Notes under the pieces: generated by a model
Databases searched by the model: none
Told to the model about the DNA's origin: nothing
The model's input: only the letters and a program-made list of their open reading frames with translations
Part shown: positions 45,901 to 48,421 of the stretch, piece by piece
Numbering within the stretch: the stretch's first letter is position 1
How the letters are laid out: each line of letters begins with the position of its first letter
Program-made: the position numbers and the translations under genes
Source: Panulirus ornatus
Lineage: Eukaryota; Arthropoda; Malacostraca; Decapoda; Palinuridae
Reading direction: 5' to 3'
Length of the DNA stretch: 64,000 bases
Assembly: GCF_036320965.1 (NCBI RefSeq)
Contig: NC_092287.1
Span: 3,077,297-3,141,296 of the forward strand

Positions 45901-48421
45901 AAGCAAGAAAACAGATGCAGAGTCTTGCAAGAAAATAGATTCTGAATCGCCTACAAAATCAAATGTAATACCTGTAAGTAAAATCAAAACTGTTTCCAGT
46001 ACTTCAGGTAAAAAGAAGAGTGATAAGATGGAAGAGACTAATAAAGAGGAAGGGAAAGAAATAGGGAGCCTTTTGAAGAGCAAGTCACCTGAGGAGGAGC
46101 CTTCAGAGTGTCCTCAAAGCACAAATTTTCCTCCTAAAGGAGGAACTAATTTAACATTGAGTGGAAGTCAGCGGGTTTCAACAAGAAGACAGAGCCGTTT
46201 GCAAGAATATGAAGGTGAAACTGGAACTGTTCTTGAGCAAGCCAGTAAAAAGAATACATCATCAGAACAGGTGAGCAAAAATACTGTATCTTCAGAGGTC
46301 AGCAAAAAGAATCCTGTTTCATCACAACAAGTTAATAAAAAGGTTGTTTTACCATCTCCAGAGCAAGGTACAGTAAGTAAAACACCTGTAGAACAGGATA
46401 ATAAAAAGAATGCCAAGTCATTCACCGAGAGGACCACCAAAAAGAGTTTAATGTTCCCTGAACAAACTTCCAAAAAGAATATACCGCTTCCCCAGCAGAT
46501 CTCCAAAAAGAATATACCATCACCTGAGCTGGAAAGCAAAAAGAATACAACAGTGTCACCTGAACAGGCTTCTGGGAAGAATTCACCTGAGCAAGTCTGC
46601 AGAAAGAATGGATCCTCTGAACAAGTTTCCAAAAAGAATTCCTCTCCTGATCAGGTTACTAGTAAGAATTCATTACCTGAACTGGTTACTGAAAATAAAA
46701 TCTCTGCTGAACAAGAATCTCAAAATCCAGAACAGAGTTCCAAAAAAGACCTGCCATCTGATCAGGGTACAAAAAAGAATTCATCCTCTGAAGAGGTTAA
46801 TAAAAAGAATTCATGTGAACTGGTTTCTAAAAAGAGTTCATCACCTGAAGAAGGAAGTTCCAAAAAGAATTCAAATGATCAGGAACGCTGGAAGAATGTT
46901 CCACCTGATCAGGTTACCAAAACGAATACAATTTTGCTTCCAGAAGTTAACAAATTAAATACTTCATCTTCAGAGGAAGTCTTTAAGAAAAATTCAGTGC
47001 CTTCTGAACAAGCTTGTCAAAAAAATACATCATCCTCCGATCAGTCCAGTAAAAAAAGTATTGCATCCTCTCCTGAGGGTGCAGTAATAAAGAACTCTCA
47101 ATCTTCAGAACAGGTTAGCAAAAAGAATACATCCAGTTTATCAGAACACACTAGCAAGAAGAATGAAGCATCCTCATCTGAACAGGCTAACAAAAAGAAA
47201 CCAGTTGAAAAGAAAAATACACCAAGCTCGCAACAAAATAAGAGTTCTGATGCACAGTTAAATCAAAAGAATGTAATAATCACAGCTGTTGAAGTACATC
47301 GGGCAGACACTGATGAAGGTAAGGTAGATCAGAGTACTTCTTTAAGAAGACCTGAGAGGAGACAGAGTGTGAGAAGATCTAAAGATGAACAGGAAGTGAA
47401 AGTAGATGAGAAACGAGAAAAGAATGAACGATTGGGGAATGAGTCTCCTAAGGATAAACGAAAAGATCCAAAAACCAGGGAAGAAGAAATGAATAAGATT
47501 ACTGTTGAAGATTCGTCTGAAAAAGATTCAAAACAGCACAATACAAAGAAAATGGAAGAAAAGGAGAAAAAGCTGAATCTTGTTAATAAAAGGTTACCAG
47601 AAAAGCCTCAGGAGTCTTCTTCCCGAGCTGTTAAACCGGAAAAAGACATTGTTACAAGATCCACCAAAAGGCTGAAAAGCGAAAAGGGCATTGAGGAAAG
47701 GCAACATGAAGTAGTTAAAGAGGAAGATGTATCAAAGCCAAATGAAAGCTCAGTTGACATCAGGAAGATCTCAAGACGAACCAAAGACCTGCGAGATGAA
47801 AAAGAAGAAACTGTGGTGGAGGAAGCACAAAAGAAAGACGTCAAGTTGCCAAGACCATCAAGTGGGAGGAGGGAGAAGGAGTCTGTTGCTGGAAAGTCAA
47901 ATGAAAAGAAAGAAGAAGATCAAAAATCTGTTAAAAGAAATCGGCCTGATACAGAAGAGTACATGTCAAAACTGCGCAGAAAGTCATGTGACGATGTATC
48001 GAGTGATTCCTCAGCTGTTGAAACTGGGAAAAAAGAGGATATTAATGAAGAAAGGATAAAGTCACGGAGAAGATCAGTCAGAGATGATGAGACAGGAAAG
48101 ACTGGGGCAGAAAGAAAACAGAAAGATGATGCTAAAGTAGAAAAGAACAAAGTAACACAAACTGCTAATGAACCAACAGAATCTGTGGCCAAGCAAAGTA
48201 AGAATCAAGTAGATTCACCAGATATAGCTGTAAAACAGAGTAAAAGGAAAAGTGAGGATGGAGAGGACACAGCATTGAGTAGTAAAAAGGGCAAGGAAGA
48301 CTGTGAAGAGGGTGGGAAAGCAGTGAAAAAGACCACTGAAATTACTCGGGAAAGGTCAGGCAGTAGAGAAAGACCAGAGAGGGCCCACAGATCTCCTAGA
48401 AGATTATCCATGTGTCAGTAA
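652..48421 (+). CDS. Kdm2: Kdm2, lysine-specific demethylase 2 (FBXL10/11 family), 3' half of the gene
   Basis: KDM2 proteins are nuclear JmjC demethylases of H3K36me1/2 that bind unmethylated CpG DNA through a CXXC finger and, in vertebrates and flies, join a variant Polycomb H2A-ubiquitin ligase or SCF-type complexes. The window shows the domains after CXXC in the family order: PHD finger (652-813 plus 3713-3805), a Lys/Glu-rich linker (9985-10074, 20680-20790, 43996-44038?, 44438-44544), then F-box and leucine-rich repeats (44672 onward). Diagnostic similarities are a C-x2-C ... WECPEC PHD, the MQVCRTW F-box core, RRQPRCLDLSW and a LLSPPRTHRPG loop, all close to vertebrate KDM2A/B. JmjC and CXXC must lie upstream. 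The first four exons are exact codon multiples in phase 0; the exon at 44438 needs one leftover base, so an exon between 20790 and 44438 is required. The ~23-kb intron is full of transposons. Vertebrate KDM2 proteins end at the LRRs, whereas this one carries about 910 further residues. Family identity is very likely; the exon list may be incomplete. Confidence 0.93.
814..1114. other. Kdm2 intron, nothing recognised
   Basis: AT-rich intronic sequence just after the donor at 814. No splice-bounded open frame and no repeat family recognised here. Confidence 0.5.
1115..1266 (+). repeat. SINE-like family B, diverged copy
   Basis: The 3' part reads like the family B copies at 52620 (reverse) and 61478: a purine-rich AGGAAGGAGCTAAATGAG block, CTCTAAGGCTC, CATCTGTTCTTG, then the terminal stem-loop region and GGGAAATAGCGAACTTATGAAAG. 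The last part is the tail shared with the RTE LINE. The 5' part is poorly conserved. Confidence 0.6.
1267..2211. other. Kdm2 intron, nothing recognised
   Basis: Low-complexity AT-rich intron. A 77-codon open frame at 1839-2072 has no recognisable domain and no exon context, and is treated as chance. Confidence 0.5.
2212..2282. repeat. (CT)n microsatellite
   Basis: About 70 bases of uninterrupted CT dinucleotides. Confidence 0.98.
2752..3435 (+). repeat. Dispersed repeat family C, near full-length copy
   Basis: This ~685-bp unit aligns along its length with 49124-49782: it starts GTAGTTGGTAGGCAGCC, passes GGGAGGTATATTAC, CACATGTGGACTG, a block of short AGGAGCATTAGG-type repeats (about 3090-3270), then CTCTG-CA-GTGGCCTG and ends near GACATCAGACCTATAGGTAG. 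No coding potential is visible. It looks like a non-autonomous mobile repeat, but no terminal repeats were found, so its class is unknown. Confidence 0.75.
3713..3805 (+). CDS. Kdm2: Kdm2 exon: end of PHD zinc finger
   Basis: The exon has 31 codons, phase 0 to 0, with acceptor CTATTTTTTCAG and donor GTGAGT. It encodes NEDLPNSWECPECVKLG, the final C-x2-C zinc ligand pair of the PHD finger, next to the NEELPNCWECPKC-type segment of vertebrate KDM2. Joined to 652-813 it makes a complete C4HC3 finger, so this PHD probably folds. Confidence 0.9.
4058..4162. repeat. Old reverse RTE tail plus (AC)n microsatellite
   Basis: At 4058-4115 the reverse complement of an old RTE 3' tail is visible (TTTCCCGCATCAACGAGGTAGCACCAGG). 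It is followed by (AC)n at about 4122-4154 and a short TA run. Confidence 0.7.
4163..5200 (-). mobile_element. RTE-type LINE, 5'-truncated copy (RT C-terminus and 3' UTR)
   Basis: Read on the minus strand, the copy starts inside RT after the palm (YLGVDLAMDGT), runs through the C-terminal domain (EMRCLRTIC, LKWFGHKERMSEERL, RRSGRPNWRRK), a long 3' UTR with the inverted-repeat hairpin, and ends in the family tail. It contains a 43-nt tandem duplication at about 5022-5070 that breaks the frame, so it is a pseudogene. Few other changes separate it from the other young copies. Confidence 0.9.
5275..6312 (+). mobile_element. RTE-type LINE: old 3' UTR piece followed by a young 5'-truncated copy
   Basis: Positions 5275-5372 are an older 3' UTR fragment (TTTCCTGTGGGGCGAGGTAG ... 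GGATGAAGGCA). From about 5383 a young copy starts in the RT C-terminal region (KNVWKLRTLSRKAKMG) and is open to about 5690. An extra repeat of GGGCACATGGAGA at about 5656-5681 shifts the frame, and the C-terminus resumes in another frame to 5870. The long 3' UTR with hairpin and the tail follow, ending GCGACAAAGCAAAATAAAG. Confidence 0.88.
6385..7470 (+). mobile_element. RTE-type LINE, older copy with intermediate divergence
   Basis: Positions 6385-6438 are the tail of an old copy. RT sequence follows directly (GKVCERKKF, KCFRHL, AVNGTMEAEVSHRVGEG, KSVVERAEESALKWFGHMERL) and continues into a 3' UTR at about 7125-7470 of the older type. A frame of 124 codons (6592-6966) survives, but stop codons interrupt both sides. 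It represents an earlier wave than its neighbours at 5383 and 7485. Confidence 0.85.
7485..8960 (+). mobile_element. RTE-type LINE, young 5'-truncated copy carrying an internal duplication
   Basis: The copy starts at EKYLEK-like sequence before the conserved AFMDLEKAYDRVDRD (RT block 3), contains RQGCVMSSWLFN (block 4) and LLFADDTALVADS (catalytic block 5), and is open as 246 codons to 8247. At about 8213 it jumps back about 130 nt, repeating the MEVNHRVGEGAK to AKMG segment, and continues in another frame to 8758 (175 codons). A short 3' UTR and the stem-loop tail with poly(A) end it at 8960. The duplication makes it non-functional. Confidence 0.92.
8962..9050 (+). mobile_element. Old RTE 3' tail
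   Basis: Contains GTTTCCTGGCACTACC and GATGCAGGAGACAATGATCAAGTAT, a diverged copy of the terminal stem-loop. The younger element at 7485-8960 abuts it directly. Confidence 0.7.
9066..9370. repeat. Diverged direct duplication of about 180-bp period
   Basis: The block from GATTATTCATACATTGGGTAAG (9064-9188) recurs as a diverged copy at about 9242-9370, with shared AAGAA-C-TG-AGAA and TTTTAT-AATTAT-TGCT segments. No function evident. Confidence 0.6.
9415..9610 (-). mobile_element. RTE-type LINE relic, RT fragment
   Basis: On the minus strand this matches the RT segment between the FADD box and the C-terminal domain (3' to 5': CCATCCACTGCC, AAGTATCTAAA, CCAGCCTGTGTG, CATTACTTTTAG). Heavily mutated with no open frame. 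Confidence 0.6.
9985..10074 (+). CDS. Kdm2: Kdm2 exon: linker after the PHD finger
   Basis: The exon has 30 codons, phase 0 to 0, with acceptor TTTTCTACATAG and donor GTAGGT. It encodes a Ser/Thr/Arg-rich linker, HNRVPSSRASGTGSETGD in its centre. A second acceptor (ATATTTCAG) lies exactly 15 nt downstream and would remove five codons (LKIFQ) while keeping phase, so two in-frame forms are possible. Linkers here are poorly conserved in the family; the call rests on splice sites, phase and position. Confidence 0.7.
10075..10472. other. Kdm2 intron, nothing recognised
   Basis: AT-rich intron between the linker exon and an RTE relic. Confidence 0.5.
10473..11545 (+). mobile_element. RTE-type LINE, decayed copy
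   Basis: Recognisable pieces in order: GKVCERRKLRVS, NGEKLEKLMCFRYM, GTLEVIVSHKLGEG, the C-terminal MSEERLTKRLYVSG and GLNIKECERL, an older type of 3' UTR, and a tail GTGCTACCTCACTGATAAGGG. Deletions and stop codons are frequent. It was present before the young copy that starts at 11553. Confidence 0.85.
11553..12332 (+). mobile_element. RTE-type LINE, young 5'-truncated copy with long 3' UTR
   Basis: Only the C-terminal RT region (RTICGVRWFDRVSNVRV to NWNDVVYRG) and a complete long 3' UTR are present. The 3' UTR holds the long inverted-repeat hairpin at about 12047-12115 and the terminal stem-loop at about 12285-12320. The frame is intact for 119 codons to the end of the ORF at 11919. Confidence 0.9.
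12358..13376 (+). mobile_element. RTE-type LINE, young 5'-truncated copy with intact C-terminal frame
   Basis: It starts at the SVGDERAWEVSQLLFADD segment (RT block 5) and stays open through the whole C-terminus to the stop at 13176. This is the longest intact C-terminal frame outside 54472-56472. A short 3' UTR and the stem-loop tail with poly(A) follow. The 5' end abuts the AT-rich tail of the copy before it. Confidence 0.92.
13378..13465 (+). mobile_element. Old RTE 3' tail with preserved stem-loop pairing
   Basis: Contains TTTCCTGGTGCCACCTTGC and GCGGGAAATGGCAATC. All four outer stem pairs (13422-13425 with 13446-13449) are Watson-Crick although the bases differ from the young copies. 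Confidence 0.75.
13466..13989. other. Kdm2 intron, nothing recognised
   Basis: AT-rich intron. The 70-codon frame at 13693-13905 has no domain signature. Confidence 0.45.
13990..14645 (+). mobile_element. RTE-type LINE, decayed copy
   Basis: Matches the C-terminal RT region and 3' UTR in order (GTTTGAAGGTATTGTAGTCCC, GAAATGGTTTGGACATATTGA, CAGGGCCTGAACATGCAG, AAACCATGG). Many indels. Confidence 0.75.
14646..15127. other. Kdm2 intron, nothing recognised
   Basis: No exon or repeat could be assigned. The block contains short AATTCCAATCCC-like runs only. Confidence 0.4.
15128..15401. mobile_element. Tigger2-like MITE (pogo/Tc1-mariner superfamily)
   Basis: A 274-bp element flanked by TA on both sides (15126-15127 and 15402-15403), the target duplication of Tc1/mariner elements. 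Its left end GATCCCGACTTACAATGG and reversed right end (CCCCAACTAAGGATGGGG) match in style the ends of mammalian Tigger2-type elements, and the interior GCATTCAGTAGAAACC also resembles them from memory. No transposase is encoded, so it is non-autonomous. The family comparison could not be computed here. Confidence 0.7.
15424..15569 (+). mobile_element. tRNA-derived SINE, 5' half (split by RTE insertion)
   Basis: A pol III-type head is visible: an A-box-like TAGCAGTTAGTATTCC at 15433-15448 and a B box GGTTTGAATCC at 15491-15501. The same SINE occurs in reverse at 36205-36442. The body breaks off near 15569 where RTE sequence starts; its 3' end resumes at 16611. Confidence 0.7.
15570..16432 (+). 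mobile_element. RTE-type LINE, young 5'-truncated copy
   Basis: It starts in the RT C-terminal region (about 15570), has an internal stop near 15690, then an open C-terminus (15718-16017), the long 3' UTR with inverted-repeat hairpin, and a stem-loop tail ending GCGACAAAGCAAAATG. It sits inside the SINE described at 15424. Confidence 0.88.
16438..16610 (-). mobile_element. RTE 3' UTR segment in inverted orientation
   Basis: The reverse complement matches the long 3' UTR of the copy immediately upstream (CATGACAGCTGGAGAC ... GTGTGGCGAGGTGGCGATAAG). It lacks both ORF and tail, and together with 16035-16240 forms an inverted pair. Confidence 0.85.
16611..16690 (+). mobile_element. tRNA-derived SINE, 3' half
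   Basis: TAGCATTAATGGGATGGCCTTG and GCCTCAGTTG match the 3' portion of the reverse SINE at 36205-36442 and end in an A-rich tail. It continues the SINE head at 15424-15569. Confidence 0.65.
16700..17430 (+). mobile_element. DIRS-like retroelement relic (RT end and RNase H)
   Basis: The 110-codon frame at 16927-17259 contains GKLSCASHLKA, then FRLVNNMRNLRI, then an RNase H-like run MDSLNIEWCFHP ... SRGFWSKEQKAMHFDIKG. In DIRS-type elements RNase H carries a TDAS-GWG-H start and a W-EE-HIN-KEL end, and this is a decayed version. Upstream (about 16740) VGLMINQES resembles the end of the RT. Most catalytic residues are changed and stops interrupt it. No tyrosine recombinase was found, so the class is inferred. 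Confidence 0.5.
17590..17850 (+). mobile_element. LINE relic, second RTE/CR1-like family
   Basis: Shows the C-terminal signature GAAATGGTTTGGACATTTAGAAAGATG, AAGGAGAATGTATGAAAGTG and a following Gly/Arg-rich part. This is the domain type that reads LKWFGH-ERM in the main family, but the surrounding sequence differs. Decayed. Confidence 0.55.
17872..17975 (+). repeat. Dispersed repeat family C, 3' fragment
   Basis: Matches the 3' end of the copies at 2752 and 49124 (GCCATGGCCACCACTTTA ... GGGAACTGGCATCAGAGATATAGATGGGTAG). Confidence 0.65.
17976..18754. other. Kdm2 intron, unassigned
   Basis: Two overlapping open frames (18206-18475 and 18415-18702) have no recognisable domain and no good splice pair. 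Possibly an old transposon; no function assigned. Confidence 0.4.
18755..19816 (+). mobile_element. RTE-type LINE, RT copy cut off by a telomeric tract
   Basis: Runs from IERVKAWTEHQIGEEQCGFRSG (RT block 2) through MDLEKACDKS, RQGCVMSPWLFN and the FADDT box to the C-terminal region, with several frameshifts. At 19816 it stops in the middle of GGAGTGAAAAA, where other copies continue GATTTTGAGTG, and (CCTAA)n begins. The 3' UTR and tail are missing. Confidence 0.9.
19817..19928. repeat. Interstitial telomeric tract (CCTAA)n
   Basis: About 22 uninterrupted units, CCTAA on + (TTAGG on -), the common arthropod telomere repeat. It is bounded on the left by a truncated RTE and on the right by a truncated family B element. 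The units look perfect, so the tract is probably young. Confidence 0.97.
19929..20062 (-). repeat. SINE-like family B, truncated copy
   Basis: On the minus strand it has the 5' half of family B (CCCTGGGGATAGGGGAG, then TGTCGTAGAAGGTGAC, GGAAATCCTCC) and ends at GAAGGAACAG where the telomeric tract starts. Its 3' stem-loop half is missing. Confidence 0.8.
20063..20679. other. Kdm2 intron, unassigned
   Basis: Contains a 76-codon frame at 20128-20358 with a CLYC motif and acidic end (HHFPELEKEDQQELF). No family recognised and no splice donor in frame, so it is not called as an exon. Confidence 0.4.
20680..20790 (+). CDS. Kdm2: Kdm2 exon: acidic linker with SUMO-consensus sites
   Basis: The exon has 37 codons, phase 0 to 0, with acceptor TTTGTTTCCAG and donor GTAATG. 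It encodes SEAEEGDVKVKIEGLEAEE, then a Ser/Lys segment ending GKIKQE. VKIE and IKQE both fit the SUMO consensus (hydrophobic-Lys-x-Glu). Vertebrate KDM2 linkers carry similar IKSEPESEGEE and FKQEPEDE segments at the corresponding place, which supports the assignment. Modification itself is inferred. Confidence 0.8.
20791..21265. repeat. Start of large intron with TA, GATA and TG microsatellites
   Basis: (TA)n at about 21072-21127, (GATA)n at 21144-21186 and (TG)n at 21197-21213. The rest is unassigned. Confidence 0.9.
21266..21700 (-). mobile_element. CR1/Jockey-like LINE 3' region, relic
   Basis: The segment TTTGTACTGTATGGGGAGAG ... CTTCTTAAATTCATGCATGCTGTC is shared with 63696-63850, where the adjoining minus-strand frame reads like a LINE C-terminus. 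No open frame remains here. Confidence 0.5.
21945..23060 (-). mobile_element. RTE-type LINE, decayed copy
   Basis: On the minus strand the RT middle and C-terminus are recognisable (ARLNGENFEEVKCFKYLQVDIAAYGTME in pieces, GLNMQEGERCAQDRVN, NDVVYRG), followed by an older 3' UTR. Many frameshifts. Confidence 0.8.
23270..23940 (+). repeat. Dispersed repeat shared with 35510-36110
   Basis: The order of blocks (GAGTCCTTTCTGTCTC, GGTCATACAGTG, GGGAGATTGCAGGG, ATGGTAGTAGCATCATTGG, GGGCAGGAAAGTGCAACT, GAGTGTTTTTGGTTGC) is the same as in 35510-36110. At 35 kb it follows a Jockey-like LINE end, so this may be the 3' non-coding part of that LINE. Confidence 0.6.
23941..25739. other. Large intron: unassigned, with AAT and TA microsatellites
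   Basis: (ATA)n at about 24288-24334 and (TA)n at about 24517-24584. Two short blocks with CACTTTTG-CAAGG-TGTA (about 23957 and 24135) recur at 30400 and 60870, hinting at another old repeat. No exon found. Confidence 0.5.
25740..26050 (+). mobile_element. Jockey-like LINE, RT fragment
   Basis: NADDFNLHTPTNFPS resembles the YADDSTLH box of Jockey-type RTs. About 50 codons later, after a frameshift, NHLFPFVQFRNATIHPYDITN resembles the stretch that follows the FN-KT-FL segment in such RTs. Decayed. Confidence 0.5.
26051..26239. other. Large intron, probably more of the RTE relic
   Basis: Purine-rich sequence without recognised coding; it may belong to the 5' part of the relic at 26240. Confidence 0.3.
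26240..28420 (+). mobile_element. RTE-type LINE, long decayed copy (endonuclease end to 3' UTR)
   Basis: Starts with the end of the AP endonuclease (TTATTGTATTACATATTAATTG, GAGAGACTCTTGGATGTAAATG) and continues through the linker, GKAAGLDGIAIE, EVPEDWQYDCIVSLYKGK, the RT palm (QLLFADDTALMADSSEK), the C-terminus and a 3' UTR. It is the most complete old copy in the window, but stops and indels are everywhere. Confidence 0.85.
28500..29015 (+). mobile_element. Jockey-like LINE, C-terminal relic
   Basis: The frame KAFHLINSLSITSLLFSL, VAALSLACKCYFG then a Pro-rich part resembles the region after RT in decapod Jockey-type polyproteins (KAFRLIN-P-L, VAALCLFYRYYFG, PPPL). The same region is found at 35030-35480. 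Confidence 0.6.
29024..29081. repeat. (TA)n microsatellite
   Basis: Uninterrupted TA run directly upstream of a young RTE copy. Confidence 0.95.
29102..29715 (+). mobile_element. RTE-type LINE, young 5'-truncated copy
   Basis: Starts at KMGMFEGIVVPTMLYGCEAWAM. A 14-nt deletion at about 29253 shifts frame, and the rest is open to 29530. Short 3' UTR and stem-loop tail to 29715. Confidence 0.92.
29810..30335 (+). mobile_element. RTE-type LINE, decayed copy
   Basis: C-terminal RT pieces (GTAATAAGAAGAGCATGG, GTGTCAGAATTGGAAGGG, TGATCATGCAGG) and a 3' UTR ending in a decayed tail GTGCTACCTCG. Confidence 0.7.
30505..30780 (+). mobile_element. Penelope-like element fragment: inverted repeat with hammerhead-like core
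   Basis: Two ~80-nt arms (30509-30588 and 30602-30681) are inverted copies around a 13-nt spacer. At the right arm end lies CUGAUGA (30664-30670), GUG/CAC stem with 7-nt loop (30672-30684), GAAA (30685-30688), a short AGU/ACU stem (30688-30695) and a UCCC/GGGA stem (30660-30663 with 30697-30700). This is the layout of a type I hammerhead ribozyme, except for one extra U at 30671. Hammerheads are known in the terminal repeats of Penelope-like elements. No RT or GIY-YIG coding remains. Confidence 0.5.
30782..30938 (+). mobile_element. Old RTE tail plus (TA)n microsatellite
   Basis: GGCACTATCTCGCTGATGCGGGAAACAGCG in pieces (the terminal stem-loop), then (TA)n at about 30880-30938. Confidence 0.75.
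30939..34330. other. Large intron: longest stretch without recognised elements
   Basis: About 3.4 kb of AT-rich sequence. The 98-codon frame 31713-32009 has no known domain. AATAAA at about 32836 follows a GTAACTAAATAAAAAAG run, but no gene end is evident. A 37-nt exon-like block at 33320-33356 has strong splice signals but is closed in the Kdm2 phase. Confidence 0.45.
34331..36110 (+). mobile_element. Jockey-like LINE relic with 3' region
   Basis: Around 34385 GFIHPGM-CCSHISG resembles the YIRP-EYCSHIW-G box of Jockey-type ORFs. From 35030 the frame KAFHLVNSPSF and following blocks match the copy at 28610. Positions 35510-36110 repeat 23270-23940. Between 34470 and 35030 lies unrelated sequence, perhaps a later insertion. 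Confidence 0.55.
36205..36442 (-). mobile_element. tRNA-derived SINE, near full-length
   Basis: On the minus strand the element begins CTCCATGGAGCAGC, has an A-box-like GCAGCGTTTAGCGTTCC (36435-36419), a perfect B box GGTTCAAATCC (36375-36365), a body shared with the split copy at 15424 and 16611, and an A-rich 3' end. Confidence 0.7.
36700..36950 (-). mobile_element. LINE RT fragment, Jockey-like, catalytic box lost
   Basis: The minus-strand frame reads KIPRGAILSPTFFTLLIHDLPSP, the RT GxPQGxxLSP block, followed about 15 residues later by SYTDNLTITS. The YADD catalytic motif is changed to YTDN, so it is inactive. Confidence 0.65.
37290..37745 (+). mobile_element. RTE-type LINE, very old RT relic
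   Basis: Pieces in order: TTTGGACCAAAGAATTTTTG, ATATCTGGAGAAAGCATA, GATGGGGTGGTCAAGAAG, and GCAGATGACATGGGTCCAG (ADDxGPVAD). No open frame. Confidence 0.6.
38140..39330 (+). pseudogene. TIGD1-like (Tigger/pogo) transposase relic
   Basis: Across several frames the family order is visible: LIQEKTKLYDES, FRGFKMRHGFLNIDI, TEAAEWYLEYLKKIID, GGYSPQEVFNVDVIGFILKK (NADETGLFWK in active proteins), then FLNTPGHAQHFTEM, PMD-GLIADCNACYLRRIF, KGTDEE, and SWEEVTPTTVAY. The catalytic set is damaged: the second acidic residue is Asn (FLNTPGH) and the third block has a stop. It is a dead DDE transposase of the group that moves Tigger elements. Confidence 0.7.
39331..43005. other. Large intron: unassigned, probably decayed elements
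   Basis: Frames of 60-80 codons at 40877, 41744 and 42257 have no recognised domain. A tandem ~66-bp pair near 39385-39500 is visible. An exon-like block 42772-42872 (good acceptor, GTACCA donor, 33 codons) would need a different incoming phase and is not called. Confidence 0.4.
43010..43105 (+). repeat. Dispersed repeat family C, 3' fragment
   Basis: GCCATGGCTATCCCTTGAGG, GAGTTCCGGAAGAG and GGGCATCAGAG match the 3' end of 2752-3435 and 49124-49782. Confidence 0.65.
43620..43685 (-). mobile_element. Old RTE tail, reverse
   Basis: CCGTTTCCTGCATTAGTGCC followed by AGGAACAGATGAAG is the reverse complement of an older RTE tail and adjoining 3' UTR. Confidence 0.6.
43996..44038 (+). CDS. Kdm2: Predicted Kdm2 43-nt exon
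   Basis: Acceptor ACCTTTCCCAG and donor GTTAAG bound 43 nt that start in phase 0 and end with one leftover base. This is exactly what is needed between 20680-20790 (ends phase 0) and 44438-44544 (open only if one base is supplied). It encodes GICSTFETSITFKE plus a shared Lys codon. No homology is known, and the donor is not the preferred form, so it is a prediction. Confidence 0.4.
44438..44544 (+). CDS. Kdm2: Kdm2 exon: linker before the F-box exon
   Basis: The exon has 107 nt, acceptor TCATTTCCAG and donor GTAAAA. Only the frame that uses two bases first is open; it encodes AQSESPPKGWLNTGKPPLL and a Lys/His segment ending HIIRQ. The other two frames hit stops. It is joined across a 127-nt intron to the F-box exon in phase 0. 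Confidence 0.75.
44672..48421 (+). CDS. Kdm2: Kdm2 terminal exon: acidic linker, F-box, LRRs and long charged tail
   Basis: The exon encodes 1249 residues after acceptor TTGTGTTACAG; the frame's ATG at 44639 is intronic. Residues 1-40 hold the MWVVRPNPPPPD linker, 42-60 an acidic run, 70-116 the F-box (MLPVFHHLSVGDL, MQVCRTW), and 136-330 leucine-rich repeats (LDLSWARVTAEQLSWL, LRLAGTQVGDEGVRAI, LDLSSCQRITE, LDVRGCHRL). In vertebrate KDM2 the F-box contacts Skp1 and the LRRs help bind partner complexes. Residues 331-1249 are low-complexity: Ser/Pro and acidic, then about 25 imperfect SEQVSKKN-type repeats, then Lys/Arg/Glu-rich sequence ending SPRRLSMCQ. The tail is open for over 2.7 kb without a stop, which argues that it is translated. 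No frameshift is seen. Confidence 0.93.
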   Translation: MGSAVVGLDAAPPHMPTWEQLQARVSRPLVRPMWVVRPNPPPPDEDEEEEEEDEESGSDGESRPVTREPLPPAMNRAVMLPVFHHLSVGDLKVAMQVCRTWAQWAINPALWKAISLAHKRVGVYHLEGVVRRQPRCLDLSWARVTAEQLSWLLARLPQLKELHLEGQGWQVVSCLTSPYCPALSLLNLSYCEGLTDSTLTALLSPPRTHRPGHRDTTTRLRQLTDLRLAGTQVGDEGVRAIVRSLPFLSALDLSSCQRITELSAALLAHPSSVVSHSLSSLDVRGCHRLAPTCLPSLACLPLLSNLALHPCSHIPLAALRVWGKSHGYTLQEDEILSRTPPPPPDPTADPSSDSDISSVSRSSSPDVDQTGKENSEAVICNEEEEKEIECTENSVCNAQDGIDKDEHSDVSKKTDAESCKKIDSESPTKSNVIPVSKIKTVSSTSGKKKSDKMEETNKEEGKEIGSLLKSKSPEEEPSECPQSTNFPPKGGTNLTLSGSQRVSTRRQSRLQEYEGETGTVLEQASKKNTSSEQVSKNTVSSEVSKKNPVSSQQVNKKVVLPSPEQGTVSKTPVEQDNKKNAKSFTERTTKKSLMFPEQTSKKNIPLPQQISKKNIPSPELESKKNTTVSPEQASGKNSPEQVCRKNGSSEQVSKKNSSPDQVTSKNSLPELVTENKISAEQESQNPEQSSKKDLPSDQGTKKNSSSEEVNKKNSCELVSKKSSSPEEGSSKKNSNDQERWKNVPPDQVTKTNTILLPEVNKLNTSSSEEVFKKNSVPSEQACQKNTSSSDQSSKKSIASSPEGAVIKNSQSSEQVSKKNTSSLSEHTSKKNEASSSEQANKKKPVEKKNTPSSQQNKSSDAQLNQKNVIITAVEVHRADTDEGKVDQSTSLRRPERRQSVRRSKDEQEVKVDEKREKNERLGNESPKDKRKDPKTREEEMNKITVEDSSEKDSKQHNTKKMEEKEKKLNLVNKRLPEKPQESSSRAVKPEKDIVTRSTKRLKSEKGIEERQHEVVKEEDVSKPNESSVDIRKISRRTKDLRDEKEETVVEEAQKKDVKLPRPSSGRREKESVAGKSNEKKEEDQKSVKRNRPDTEEYMSKLRRKSCDDVSSDSSAVETGKKEDINEERIKSRRRSVRDDETGKTGAERKQKDDAKVEKNKVTQTANEPTESVAKQSKNQVDSPDIAVKQSKRKSEDGEDTALSSKKGKEDCEEGGKAVKKTTEITRERSGSRERPERAHRSPRRLSMCQ
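46230..47290 (+). repeat. Kdm2: Coding degenerate repeat in Kdm2 tail (SEQVSKKN type)
   Basis: About 25 units of 10-17 residues with the core S-S-x-E-Q-V-S-K-K-N. At DNA level units share AAAAAGAAT preceded by a CAG/CAA codon block. Units vary in length and are not in a fixed period, so they probably arose by serial unequal duplication followed by drift. Confidence 0.9.

Noticed and set aside
46608..46958. 116-codon second frame inside the Kdm2 tail
   Set aside because: It is a shadow of the SEQVSKKN repeat array in another frame.
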